DNA of 35,014 nt from positions 1 to 35,014 of the forward strand of contig PUPC01000321.1 in the NCBI GenBank assembly GCA_003553185.1. The letters are read 5' to 3'. Below, piece after piece: positions 28,898-35,014 of this stretch; the stretch's first letter is position 1, and the number at the start of each line of letters is the position of its first letter. The notes beneath the pieces were generated by a model, which worked only from the letters and a program-made list of their open reading frames with translations, was not told the origin of the DNA and searched no databases. The DNA is from Planctomycetota bacterium (GTDB lineage Bacteria; Planctomycetota; PUPC01). The translations under genes and the position numbers were made by a program.

Positions 28898-30986
28898 GGG
28901 CTTTTTCAAACCTGATTCCGTGGCCGTGGTGGGCGCCTCGCGGCAGCCCGGCAAAGTCGGCCATGCCATCCTCACCGCACTGATCGAGGGCGGGTTCGAG
29001 GGCGATATCTACCCCGTCAACCCGAACGCCGACGAGGTCGCCGGACTCAAGGCGTACCCCGACGTGAAATCCATCGAGACGACGCCCGAACTGGTCGTCG
29101 TCGCCGTCCCGGCAAAAGCCGTCCAGGCGGTCATCAAGGATTGCGCCGCCGCCGGGGCGAAATCGGTGGTCGTCGTCAGCTCTGGGTTCCGCGAGACCGG
29201 CAGTCGAGGCCGCGAGCTCGAGCAGACGGTCATCCGGGCGGCCCAGCGGGCCGACGTCCGGGTGCTCGGCCCCAACTGCCTGGGGCTGATGGTCCCCGGG
29301 CGCAAGCTGAACGCGTCGTTCGCCGGCGACATCCCCCAACCGGGCGGGATCGGCTACTTCTCGCAGTCCGGCTCGCTGCTCGCCGCGATCCTCGACATGG
29401 CAAAGGCCGAGGACATCGGGTTCAGCCGGCTGGTCAGCATCGGGAACAAGGCCGACATCGACGAAAACGAGATCATCCGCGCATATGGCGAGGACGACGA
29501 GACGAAGGTCATCGCCGGGTACTTGGAAGACCTGAAGGACGGGCAACTGTTCCTCCGCGAGGCGGAACAGATGTCGCGCGAAAAGCCCATCCTCCTGGTC
29601 AAGTCGGGCGATACGGGGGCCGGCGCCCTGGCCGCGTCCTCACACACCGGGGCACTCGCGATGGAGGCGGCGGAGCAGGTCGTCTTCGAGCGGGCGGGCA
29701 TCATCCGCTGCCACTCGATCAAGGCACAGTTCGATTACGCCCGGGCATTGGCCACCCAGCCCCTGCCCGAGGCCCCGACCGTCGCCGTAGTCGCCAACGG
29801 CGGCGGCCCCAGCATCCTGGCCGCCGACGCCATCGAGAGCGAGGGACTGACCCTCGCCGAGCTCGACGAGGAGACCGTCGAGAAACTGAAAGACGTGCTC
29901 CCGCCGAACGCGGGCATCCGCAACCCGATCGACGTGCTGGGCGACGCCCGAGCCCGGCGGTTCGAAGAGACGCTCCGCGCCGCCCTGGAGAGCGACGGCA
30001 TTGCAGTCGGCCTGGTCATGCTCACCCCGCACGCCACCGCCGAGGTCGAGCGGACGGCCGAGGCGACCGTGGCCGTCGCCCGCGAGTTGGGCAAGCCGGT
30101 CCTCGCCTGCTTCTTGGGCGGAGATTCCGTCGCCGAGGGCATTCGCGTGCTCCGTCGGGGCGGCATCCCCTGCTACGACTCGCCCGAGGCGGCCGTCCGC
30201 ACGATCAAGGTGATGAGCGACTACGCCCGGTGGCGACAGCGGCCGAAGCGAGTGGTCAAACTGTTCCCGGTCAACCGGCGCAAGGTCGAGCAGGTGATCG
30301 AACGGAAGCAGCGGGAGGGCGAGACCGAGATCGGCGAGATGGACGCCAAGGACATCCTCGACGCCTACGGGTTCGTGATCCCACGGGGGTCGGTCGCCAC
30401 CACCGCCGATCAGGCGGCAAACATTGCCAGCCAGATCGGCTATCCGGTCGTCCTCAAAATCTGGTCGCCGGACATCCTCAACAAGAGCGAGGTGGGCGGG
30501 ATTCGGGTCGGCCTGACCTCCCCCCAGGAGATCAAGGACGCCTTCGACCTGATGATGTATCGCATCCCCAAGCAGGCGCCGGACGCCGATATCCTCGGGG
30601 TGCTCGTCGAGGAAATGTGCACCCGCGGGCAGGAGCTGATGCTGGGGATGGCACGCGACCCGCGGTACGGCCCGCTGATGATGTTCGGCCAGGGCGGGGT
30701 GCTCGTCGAGGTCATGCGCGACGTCGCGTTCTACCTCGCCCCGATCACCGCCGACGAGGCCCGCGAGATGCTGCGATCCACCCGCACCTACCGCCTGCTG
30801 CAGGGTGAGGGAGACCGACCGGGGGTGGACATCGACGCCGTCGCCGAGGACCTGCAGCGGCTCTCCCAACTGGTCACCGAGTTCGGCCAGATCGAGCGGA
30901 TGGAGATCAACCCGTACGTGGTCGGCCCGCGCGGGACCCGCCCCGTCGCCGTCGATGCCCACATCTCGATCAAGAAGGCGGACTGA
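28887..30986 (+). CDS. ADP-forming acetate/acyl-CoA ligase (fused alpha-beta)
   Basis: The start is ATG 28887 (MRLEGFFKPDSVAVVGASRQPGKVG), inside the end of the deacetylase gene; the track start at 28827 is in that gene. The product is 699 aa. Domains in order: CoA-binding Rossmann domain (about 1-130, VLGPNCLGL); two succinyl-CoA-ligase-like domains, with the phosphohistidine H253 in SSHTGALA; then an ATP-grasp domain (about 480-699, GYPVVLKIWSPDILNKSEVGGIRVGL). This is the fused alpha-beta layout of acyl-CoA synthetases that couple acyl-CoA breakdown to ATP formation, or run in reverse. The acyl substrate cannot be told. PatZ-type acetyltransferases share the first domains but end in a GNAT domain, which is absent here. 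Confidence 0.92.
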   Translation: MRLEGFFKPDSVAVVGASRQPGKVGHAILTALIEGGFEGDIYPVNPNADEVAGLKAYPDVKSIETTPELVVVAVPAKAVQAVIKDCAAAGAKSVVVVSSGFRETGSRGRELEQTVIRAAQRADVRVLGPNCLGLMVPGRKLNASFAGDIPQPGGIGYFSQSGSLLAAILDMAKAEDIGFSRLVSIGNKADIDENEIIRAYGEDDETKVIAGYLEDLKDGQLFLREAEQMSREKPILLVKSGDTGAGALAASSHTGALAMEAAEQVVFERAGIIRCHSIKAQFDYARALATQPLPEAPTVAVVANGGGPSILAADAIESEGLTLAELDEETVEKLKDVLPPNAGIRNPIDVLGDARARRFEETLRAALESDGIAVGLVMLTPHATAEVERTAEATVAVARELGKPVLACFLGGDSVAEGIRVLRRGGIPCYDSPEAAVRTIKVMSDYARWRQRPKRVVKLFPVNRRKVEQVIERKQREGETEIGEMDAKDILDAYGFVIPRGSVATTADQAANIASQIGYPVVLKIWSPDILNKSEVGGIRVGLTSPQEIKDAFDLMMYRIPKQAPDADILGVLVEEMCTRGQELMLGMARDPRYGPLMMFGQGGVLVEVMRDVAFYLAPITADEAREMLRSTRTYRLLQGEGDRPGVDIDAVAEDLQRLSQLVTEFGQIERMEINPYVVGPRGTRPVAVDAHISIKKAD

Positions 30987-31008
30987 CCCCGGCCGATCCC
31001 CGGTCAGT
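30982..31008. terminator. hairpin spanning two convergent stops
   Basis: ACTGACC (30982-30988) and GGTCAGT (31002-31008) form a 7-bp stem with a 13-base loop, covering the stop codons of the acyl-CoA ligase and of the convergent UroD-like gene. It has no T-tract, so bidirectional termination is only suggested. Confidence 0.35.
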
Positions 31009-32275
31009 ACCGGGCGGCGAGCTCCCGGGCGATGTCCGTCCAGATGGTAAACCGCTCGGGCCGATTCTCGCAGGTGTGGGTGTCTTTCAGGACCATCTCG
31101 AACACGCAGTCGCTGCCCACCTCGAGTGCCTGCTCCAGGTAGGAGCGGATGGCGTCCGGGCTGAAATCGCCGACCAGGTAGCCGGGGTGCGGCTTCCACG
31201 ACAGGATGTACCGGTCGCCCAGCCGCTCGGCGCACCGCTCGAGGTCGGCGAACGGCGAGATCGAGATGCGGCGGATGTTGGGGATGGCCAGCACGTGATC
31301 CAGCTTATGGGTCAGGTCCTCGCAGCAGCCGTAGGCGTTCAGGCCGAACGGCTCGAGCAGCCGCCGCTCGTACCGCAGCGCGAACTCCTCGTGCATCTCG
31401 GGCGAGACGAGGGCGAGTTCCTGCGCCTCGGCGAAGCCCCACATATCGCAGGGCCGCACGTGCTCGCCGTCGAAATCGTCCTGTGGCAGCTCGTCGGTGT
31501 AGCCCAGCCCGCCCGAGCCGCTGTACGTCGAATCGTTGTTCAAATCGAGCAGGCCCAAATCGATGTACTGGTCGAGCACGCCCCGATAGCCCGCCTCGAG
31601 GACGGCCATCGCATCGTGAACGAACCCCGGGTCCGAGGCCATGTCCATCATCAGGTTGCCGAGATCGCGCCGGGCGCTCAGCAGCCGCATCGGATGGAAT
31701 GACACATAACTGACCCCCTTGAGCCGCACGTCTAGGATGTCCCCGAACAGGTCCTCGGCCTCCGCCAGGGCCAATTCGGTCGCCTCCCGGTCGTACTCGA
31801 TCTGAGGCGAACGCAGCTTCTTCAGGTCGGCGGGGGTATTGATGACCGGATCGAACTTGCGAGAGCCGGTCGGATCGTCGCTGTATATCCACTTCGGCTC
31901 GAGGCCCCAGCCGGAGTTGTGGATGACCTTGCGCACGTTCCACTCGTTCTCGACCGGCTTGTCATCGTGCAGGTTCTCGAAGAAGTAGATACGGCGGCGG
32001 AGCTCGAACTCCATCTCCCGCGCCCGCTCGTTTTCGCATTCGAGGACGCTCTTCGGCAACAGCTCGCGGGTCCCGCCCTCGGGGAACACCAGGACCAGCG
32101 GGCGTGTGCGGTCCAGTCCATTGTGGCGATACCAGAGCCGGCGGCGCTCGGCTTGGACGGGCAGGGCGGCGATATCGGCGACGCGCCCGGCCAGGTCGCG
32201 AAGGCGGAGCCGGTCCTCCCCGCCGATCGGCGGCTCGATGACGCTCTCGTCGGACGGGTTCGTTCTGCTCATCAT
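31004..32275 (-). CDS. uroporphyrinogen-decarboxylase-fold protein (unnamed)
   Basis: The start is ATG 32275, overlapping the endonuclease stop as ATGA, with GGAG just upstream; a second ATG at 32272 is possible. The product is about 423 aa. The middle and end show the UroD/methyltransferase barrel style: NTPADLKKLRSPQIEYD, SDPGFVHDAMAVLEAGYRGVLDQYIDLGLLDLNND, NAYGCCEDLTHKLDHVLAIPNIRRISISPFADLE, and DRYILSWKPHPGYLV. True HemE N-terminal motifs are absent. Relatives include corrinoid-linked methyltransferases, but no corrinoid protein gene is adjacent. The substrate is unknown. It is translationally coupled to the EEP protein upstream. Confidence 0.8.
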   Translation of the reverse strand: MMSRTNPSDESVIEPPIGGEDRLRLRDLAGRVADIAALPVQAERRRLWYRHNGLDRTRPLVLVFPEGGTRELLPKSVLECENERAREMEFELRRRIYFFENLHDDKPVENEWNVRKVIHNSGWGLEPKWIYSDDPTGSRKFDPVINTPADLKKLRSPQIEYDREATELALAEAEDLFGDILDVRLKGVSYVSFHPMRLLSARRDLGNLMMDMASDPGFVHDAMAVLEAGYRGVLDQYIDLGLLDLNNDSTYSGSGGLGYTDELPQDDFDGEHVRPCDMWGFAEAQELALVSPEMHEEFALRYERRLLEPFGLNAYGCCEDLTHKLDHVLAIPNIRRISISPFADLERCAERLGDRYILSWKPHPGYLVGDFSPDAIRSYLEQALEVGSDCVFEMVLKDTHTCENRPERFTIWTDIARELAARY

Positions 32276-33009
32276 TTGCACTCCATTCTCAGCACGGCGT
32301 GTAGAGGGAAGTGGTCGCTCAGGTAGTCCTTGCCGGGCACATCGGCCCGCATCTCCGGCCGGGTCGCCACGTCGTAAGCGGCCACCCGCCCGGCCACGGG
32401 TTCCCGCACCCAGATCTGGTCGTTCCGGCGGCCTGCCGGGGTGGTGGTCAGTTCGAGGCGGCCAGTGATGGCGGCGACATCGGAGTAGCCGCGCTCACCG
32501 AGGAGTTGGGTGATCGGCCCGCCCGGCTGTTCGTTGAAGTCGCCCGCCACGATGTCCGGCTCGCCACGATCGAGCACCTCGGCCATCTCGGCCATCCGGC
32601 GACGGGGTGATTCGACCTTGCCCAGGTGCCGGTTCGAGGGGAGGTGGACGTTGGCGACCGTCAGCGGCCCTGCGGCGGTCGGCACCTCGACGACCTGCCA
32701 CATCCGCTCGGGCGGCTCGGCGGCCGAGCGCGAGTCGAGGACCGGCCGGCCGCGACGCCACAGCACCACGCCGCCGTACTGGGGCAGCCCGCCGCCCGGG
32801 CAATAACAGCCCTCGAGCCCGACCTCGTCCGCCAGGTCGCGAAAGACCGCCTCGGCCTGGACCTCCTGGAGACAGAGCACGTCGGGGGCGAGCCGCCGAT
32901 AGTACCGAACCAGCCCGGCGAACACCTCCGGACTCGGCGGCCCGGGCTCCGCCGACGGAAACGGGCAGCCCTGGAACCAGAACACGTTTTGACAGGCGAC
33001 CTTCAGCAT
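32272..33009 (-). CDS. endonuclease/exonuclease/phosphatase (EEP) family protein
   Basis: The start is ATG 33009 (MLKVACQNVFWFQG), or GTG 33012 one codon earlier; the track start at 33354 runs into ribH antisense. The product is 245 aa. EEP motifs are in order: CQNVF, DVLCLQEVQ with the metal-binding Glu, TVANVHLPSN, DIVAGDFNEQPGG, RNDQIWVRE and the closing SDHFPLHAVL with Asp-His. Members hydrolyse phosphodiesters in DNA, RNA or small molecules. No signal peptide is seen, so it is probably cytoplasmic. There is no ribosome site; the -10 box is 6 bases upstream of the GTG, so the mRNA is probably leaderless. The UroD-like gene overlaps its stop by 4 bases. Confidence 0.88.
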   Translation of the reverse strand: MLKVACQNVFWFQGCPFPSAEPGPPSPEVFAGLVRYYRRLAPDVLCLQEVQAEAVFRDLADEVGLEGCYCPGGGLPQYGGVVLWRRGRPVLDSRSAAEPPERMWQVVEVPTAAGPLTVANVHLPSNRHLGKVESPRRRMAEMAEVLDRGEPDIVAGDFNEQPGGPITQLLGERGYSDVAAITGRLELTTTPAGRRNDQIWVREPVAGRVAAYDVATRPEMRADVPGKDYLSDHFPLHAVLRMECK

Positions 33010-33018
33010 CACGGGGAC

Positions 33019-33047
33019 AGTATATAGCGAGTCGTTCGGGATGACAA
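33019..33047 (-). promoter_or_regulatory. promoter giving a leaderless EEP mRNA
   Basis: On the minus strand, TTGTCA (33042-33047), a 17-base spacer, and TATACT (33019-33024). The expected transcription start is at 33012, which is the G of GTG, three bases before the ATG. It is divergent from the ribH promoter. Confidence 0.72.
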
Positions 33048-33072
33048 TCCGGCGGGCGCGGGCGGGACCGGC

Positions 33073-33101
33073 TTGACAATGCCGGGCGGGGCGGCTACTA
33101 T
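33073..33101 (+). promoter_or_regulatory. promoter of the ribH-nusB operon
   Basis: TTGACA (33073-33078), a 17-base spacer, and TACTAT (33096-33101). Transcription would start near 33108, leaving a 26-base leader with AGAGGAGG before ATG 33134. There is no room for an FMN riboswitch. Confidence 0.82.
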
Positions 33102-33133
33102 CACGCGGTAGCTCGAAATCAGAGGAGGCGGCT

Positions 33134-33598
33134 ATGCCGAACGTAAAACAGGGCGATCTGAACGCGGCGGAGAAGACCTTCGCCATCGTAATCAGCCGGT
33201 TCAACGAATTCATCACGGGCAAGCTGCTCGACGGGGCGCTGGACTGCCTCACACGGCACGGCGCATCCGACGACGACATCGACGTGTGCTGGGTGCCCGG
33301 CTCCTTCGAGGTCCCGATGGTCGCCCGCCGAGTCGCGGCCAGCGGCAAGTACAACGCGGTCCTCTGCCTGGGGGCGGTGATCCGGGGGCAGACCCCGCAT
33401 TTCGACTACGTGGCGGCCGAGGTGTCGAAGGGCGTGGCCCAGGTCGGGCTCGAAGCGAATTGCCCGGTCACGTTCGGCGTGCTCACCACAGACACCATCG
33501 AGCAGGCAATAGAGCGAGCGGGAACGAAGGCGGGCAACAAGGGGGCGGACGCCGCCCTCGCCGCGATAGAACTCGCCGATCTTCTGGATAAGCTGTGA
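33134..33598 (+). CDS. ribH: 6,7-dimethyl-8-ribityllumazine synthase
   Basis: RibH joins 5-amino-6-ribitylaminouracil and dihydroxybutanone phosphate, the second-last step of riboflavin synthesis. The 154-aa length is normal for the family. Motifs are [18 protein letters not shown] near the N-terminus, [15 protein letters not shown], the phosphate/catalytic loop [19 protein letters not shown] with the proton-relay His, and [40 protein letters not shown] precedes ATG 33134 by 5 bases. It heads an operon with nusB 9 bases downstream, a pairing seen in many bacteria. The strong promoter with a short leader suggests it is constitutive. Confidence 0.97.
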   Translation: MPNVKQGDLNAAEKTFAIVISRFNEFITGKLLDGALDCLTRHGASDDDIDVCWVPGSFEVPMVARRVAASGKYNAVLCLGAVIRGQTPHFDYVAAEVSKGVAQVGLEANCPVTFGVLTTDTIEQAIERAGTKAGNKGADAALAAIELADLLDKL

Positions 33599-33607
33599 CC
33601 CCGCACG

Positions 33608-34063
33608 ATGATTGACAACCCGAACCCCGCCGAACTCCTGCCAGAGCAGAAGGCCGTGCGCCGTCGGTCCCGGGCGCGGGAACTCGCCCTGCAGGCCCTC
33701 TATCTCATCGACGTGCGTGGACCGGACGCCCGCGACGAGGTCGCCCTATACCTCCATGCCCAGACCGACGACCCGGAGACCCGGGAGTTTGCCACGGAGC
33801 TGGTCGAGGGCGTCTCGCGGCAGCGAGAACAGATCGACGAACGGATCGCCGCGATCGCACAGAACTGGCAGATCCACCGAATGGCCGTGGTGGACAGGAA
33901 CATCCTGCGGATCGGGACCTTCGAGCTGACCGCACTGGCCGATATCCCGCCCAAGGTCTCGATCAACGAGGCGATCGAGCTCGCCAAACGATACAGCACT
34001 GCCGACTCGGGCGCGTTCGTCAACGGAATCCTGGACAAAATCCGGGCCGAACAGGACCGGTGA
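33608..34063 (+). CDS. nusB: transcription antitermination factor NusB
   Basis: NusB binds the boxA RNA with S10/NusE and takes part in rRNA antitermination. The 151-aa product carries RRRSRARELALQALYLID at the basic RNA-contact helix, ATELVEGVSRQREQIDERI, NWQIHRMAVVDRNILRIGTFEL and PPKVSINEAIELAKRYSTADSGAFVNGILDKI, all typical of the all-helical NusB fold. A short Pro-rich extension of about 18 residues precedes the core. The start is ATG 33608, 9 bases after the ribH stop, without a strong ribosome site, so it is likely coupled to ribH. An SDR gene follows after 65 bases. Confidence 0.96.
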   Translation: MIDNPNPAELLPEQKAVRRRSRARELALQALYLIDVRGPDARDEVALYLHAQTDDPETREFATELVEGVSRQREQIDERIAAIAQNWQIHRMAVVDRNILRIGTFELTALADIPPKVSINEAIELAKRYSTADSGAFVNGILDKIRAEQDR

Positions 34064-34128
34064 CGAACGTCAAGTTGGTATCCCATGTCCCGCGGGACCA
34101 TTCATCCTGACCGAGTGAAGGAGAGCCG

Positions 34129-34896
34129 ATGAGTTTTGATCCCATCCCCGACCTGGAAGGCAAACGAGTCCTGATCACCGGCGCCAGCAACGACACCGGC
34201 CCGCACGTCGCCCGGGCGTTCGCCCGACACGGAGCGAAGCTCGCGCTGACCTACCACACCGACCGGGAGGCCGGCGAGCAGGTCGTCGAGCAGTGCACGT
34301 CGGACGGAGCGGCGGACATCCGCCTGTTCCAGCTCGATCTGCTCGATATGGACCGGTGCTCGTCGTTCGTGCCCGAGGTCGTCGATGCCCTGGGCGGGCT
34401 CGATGTCTTCGTCGCGGTGGCCGGGGCCGGGGCGAGCTACACCCCGCTGGCCGAGCTGCCCGCGGCCGACCTCGTCAAGGCGTTCCAAGGCCAGGTGGCA
34501 GGCAACTTCGCCATCGCCCGGGATGCCGGGCTGGCCATGCCCGAGGCCGGCGGTCGGATCGTGCTCATCTCGGCGACGAGCTGCTACAAGTACAGCCACG
34601 CCGGCTACGGGTTCGCGAAGGCGACGCTGAACGAGCTCACCCGGTTCCTCGCCCTCGAACTCGCCGACCGCGGCGTCACGGTGAATACCCTCGTGCCCCA
34701 GCTCATCGATCTCGAGTCGATCAGCGCCGAGATGCGGGACCGCCGACGCGAGTTCACCCCTCTGGGCAACATCCCGCACCCGGCCCAGATCGCCCAGATG
34801 TGCCTCGTGCTCTGCTCGCCGCTCTTCGATATCGTCACCGGCGAGTTGATCTACATGGATGGCGGCTATCGGCTCCGCCCGCTCGAAGACCGGTAG
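34129..34896 (+). CDS. short-chain dehydrogenase/reductase
   Basis: This 255-aa classical SDR has the cofactor motif VLITGASNDTGPHVARAF (TGxxxGxG region), where the middle Gly is replaced by Asp. DVFVAVAGAG stands where NNAG is usual. The active site has Ser in VLISATSCYKY and the Tyr-Lys pair in YGFAK. The C-terminal IVTGELIYMDGGYRL is the normal SDR ending. The start is ATG 34129, with AAGGAGA upstream. It lies 65 bases after nusB with no promoter seen, so it may be the third gene of the ribH operon. The substrate is unknown; the changed NNAG and glycine motifs leave open a non-standard role. Confidence 0.9.
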   Translation: MSFDPIPDLEGKRVLITGASNDTGPHVARAFARHGAKLALTYHTDREAGEQVVEQCTSDGAADIRLFQLDLLDMDRCSSFVPEVVDALGGLDVFVAVAGAGASYTPLAELPAADLVKAFQGQVAGNFAIARDAGLAMPEAGGRIVLISATSCYKYSHAGYGFAKATLNELTRFLALELADRGVTVNTLVPQLIDLESISAEMRDRRREFTPLGNIPHPAQIAQMCLVLCSPLFDIVTGELIYMDGGYRLRPLEDR

Positions 34897-34909
34897 GGCC
34901 GGCGGGAAC

Positions 34910-35014
34910 CTAATTCTGGACGATGGGCATATAGCCGTTGGGGAGCTGCAGGATGATGAGCGCCACGGCGGTGCCGTAGGTGGGGCCGATGTTGTCCCCG
35001 GTCCACGACCCGTC
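34910..35014 (-). CDS. prenyltransferase/squalene-cyclase-type repeat protein, C-terminal end (partial)
   Basis: This frame is too short for the ORF track and is cut by the right window edge. On the minus strand it reads DGSWTGDNIGPTYGTAVALI, then ILQLPNGYMPIVQN and a TAG stop at 34910-34912. That is the usual C-terminal end of planctomycete proteins with squalene-cyclase/prenyltransferase-type repeats (DGSW...GPxYGTAxALxxLQ...YLPI). Such alpha/alpha-barrel proteins are often exported and of unknown function. It converges on the SDR gene, 13 bases apart. The upstream part lies outside the window. Confidence 0.78.
   Translation of the reverse strand, partial: DGSWTGDNIGPTYGTAVALIILQLPNGYMPIVQN

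Noticed and set aside
33101-33133. FMN riboswitch before ribH
   Set aside because: The leader from the promoter is only about 26 bases, too short for the aptamer.

Overview
The window looks like chromosomal DNA of a high-GC member of the Planctomycetota or a close PVC relative. This is inferred from gene content, not from a marker gene: a very large exported PQQ-propeller/TPR/CBM9-like protein, a DUF4091 protein, a DUF72 protein, double-VWA membrane proteins, a GxxExxY gene, and the tail of a prenyltransferase/squalene-cyclase-type repeat protein. No rRNA, tRNA or CRISPR array was seen.

Layout. 1-1645: end of a GT28-type glycosyltransferase, then an M20 peptidase with its own promoter. 1777-8568: a two-gene exported unit, a 1533-aa double beta-propeller protein followed by an S41 C-terminal processing protease. 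8596-11192 (minus): a tightly overlapped operon of minimal nucleotidyltransferase, radical SAM/SPASM protein, two-TM arrestin-like protein and small arrestin-like protein. About 11303-11904: a GxxExxY gene broken by one in-frame TAA, bracketed by inverted repeats. 11919-13472 (minus): DUF72 protein and a kinase-fold protein. 13643-17952: rsfS (possibly with an AUA start), argS, an ABC ATPase and argH. 17953-18558: non-coding spacer rich in hairpins and a 60-bp tandem repeat, followed by a TPR membrane protein. 19825-21940 (minus): an acidic single-TM protein and larC. 22029-24907: a double-VWA membrane protein and a small TM/coiled-coil protein with its own promoter. 25056-27508 (minus): an unknown 189-aa protein and the DUF4091 protein. 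27737-30986: an AcuC-like deacetylase overlapping an ADP-forming acyl-CoA synthetase. 31004-33009 (minus): an EEP endonuclease-like protein and a UroD-fold protein, apparently read from a leaderless start. 33134-34896: ribH, nusB and an SDR oxidoreductase. 34910-35014 (minus): the tail of a repeat protein.

Regulation is unusually readable. Thirteen sites resembling TTGACA-N16/17-TATAAT sit at the right distance before genes, four of them as divergent pairs. They help choose starts: the ORF-track start of the 1.5-kaa protein is itself a -35 box.

The best candidates for undescribed biology are the radical SAM/arrestin-like operon, the deacetylase/acyl-CoA synthetase pair, the inverted-repeat GxxExxY cassette, the possible AUA start of rsfS, and the exported propeller/protease pair. 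All functions are read from motifs by eye; no database search was run.
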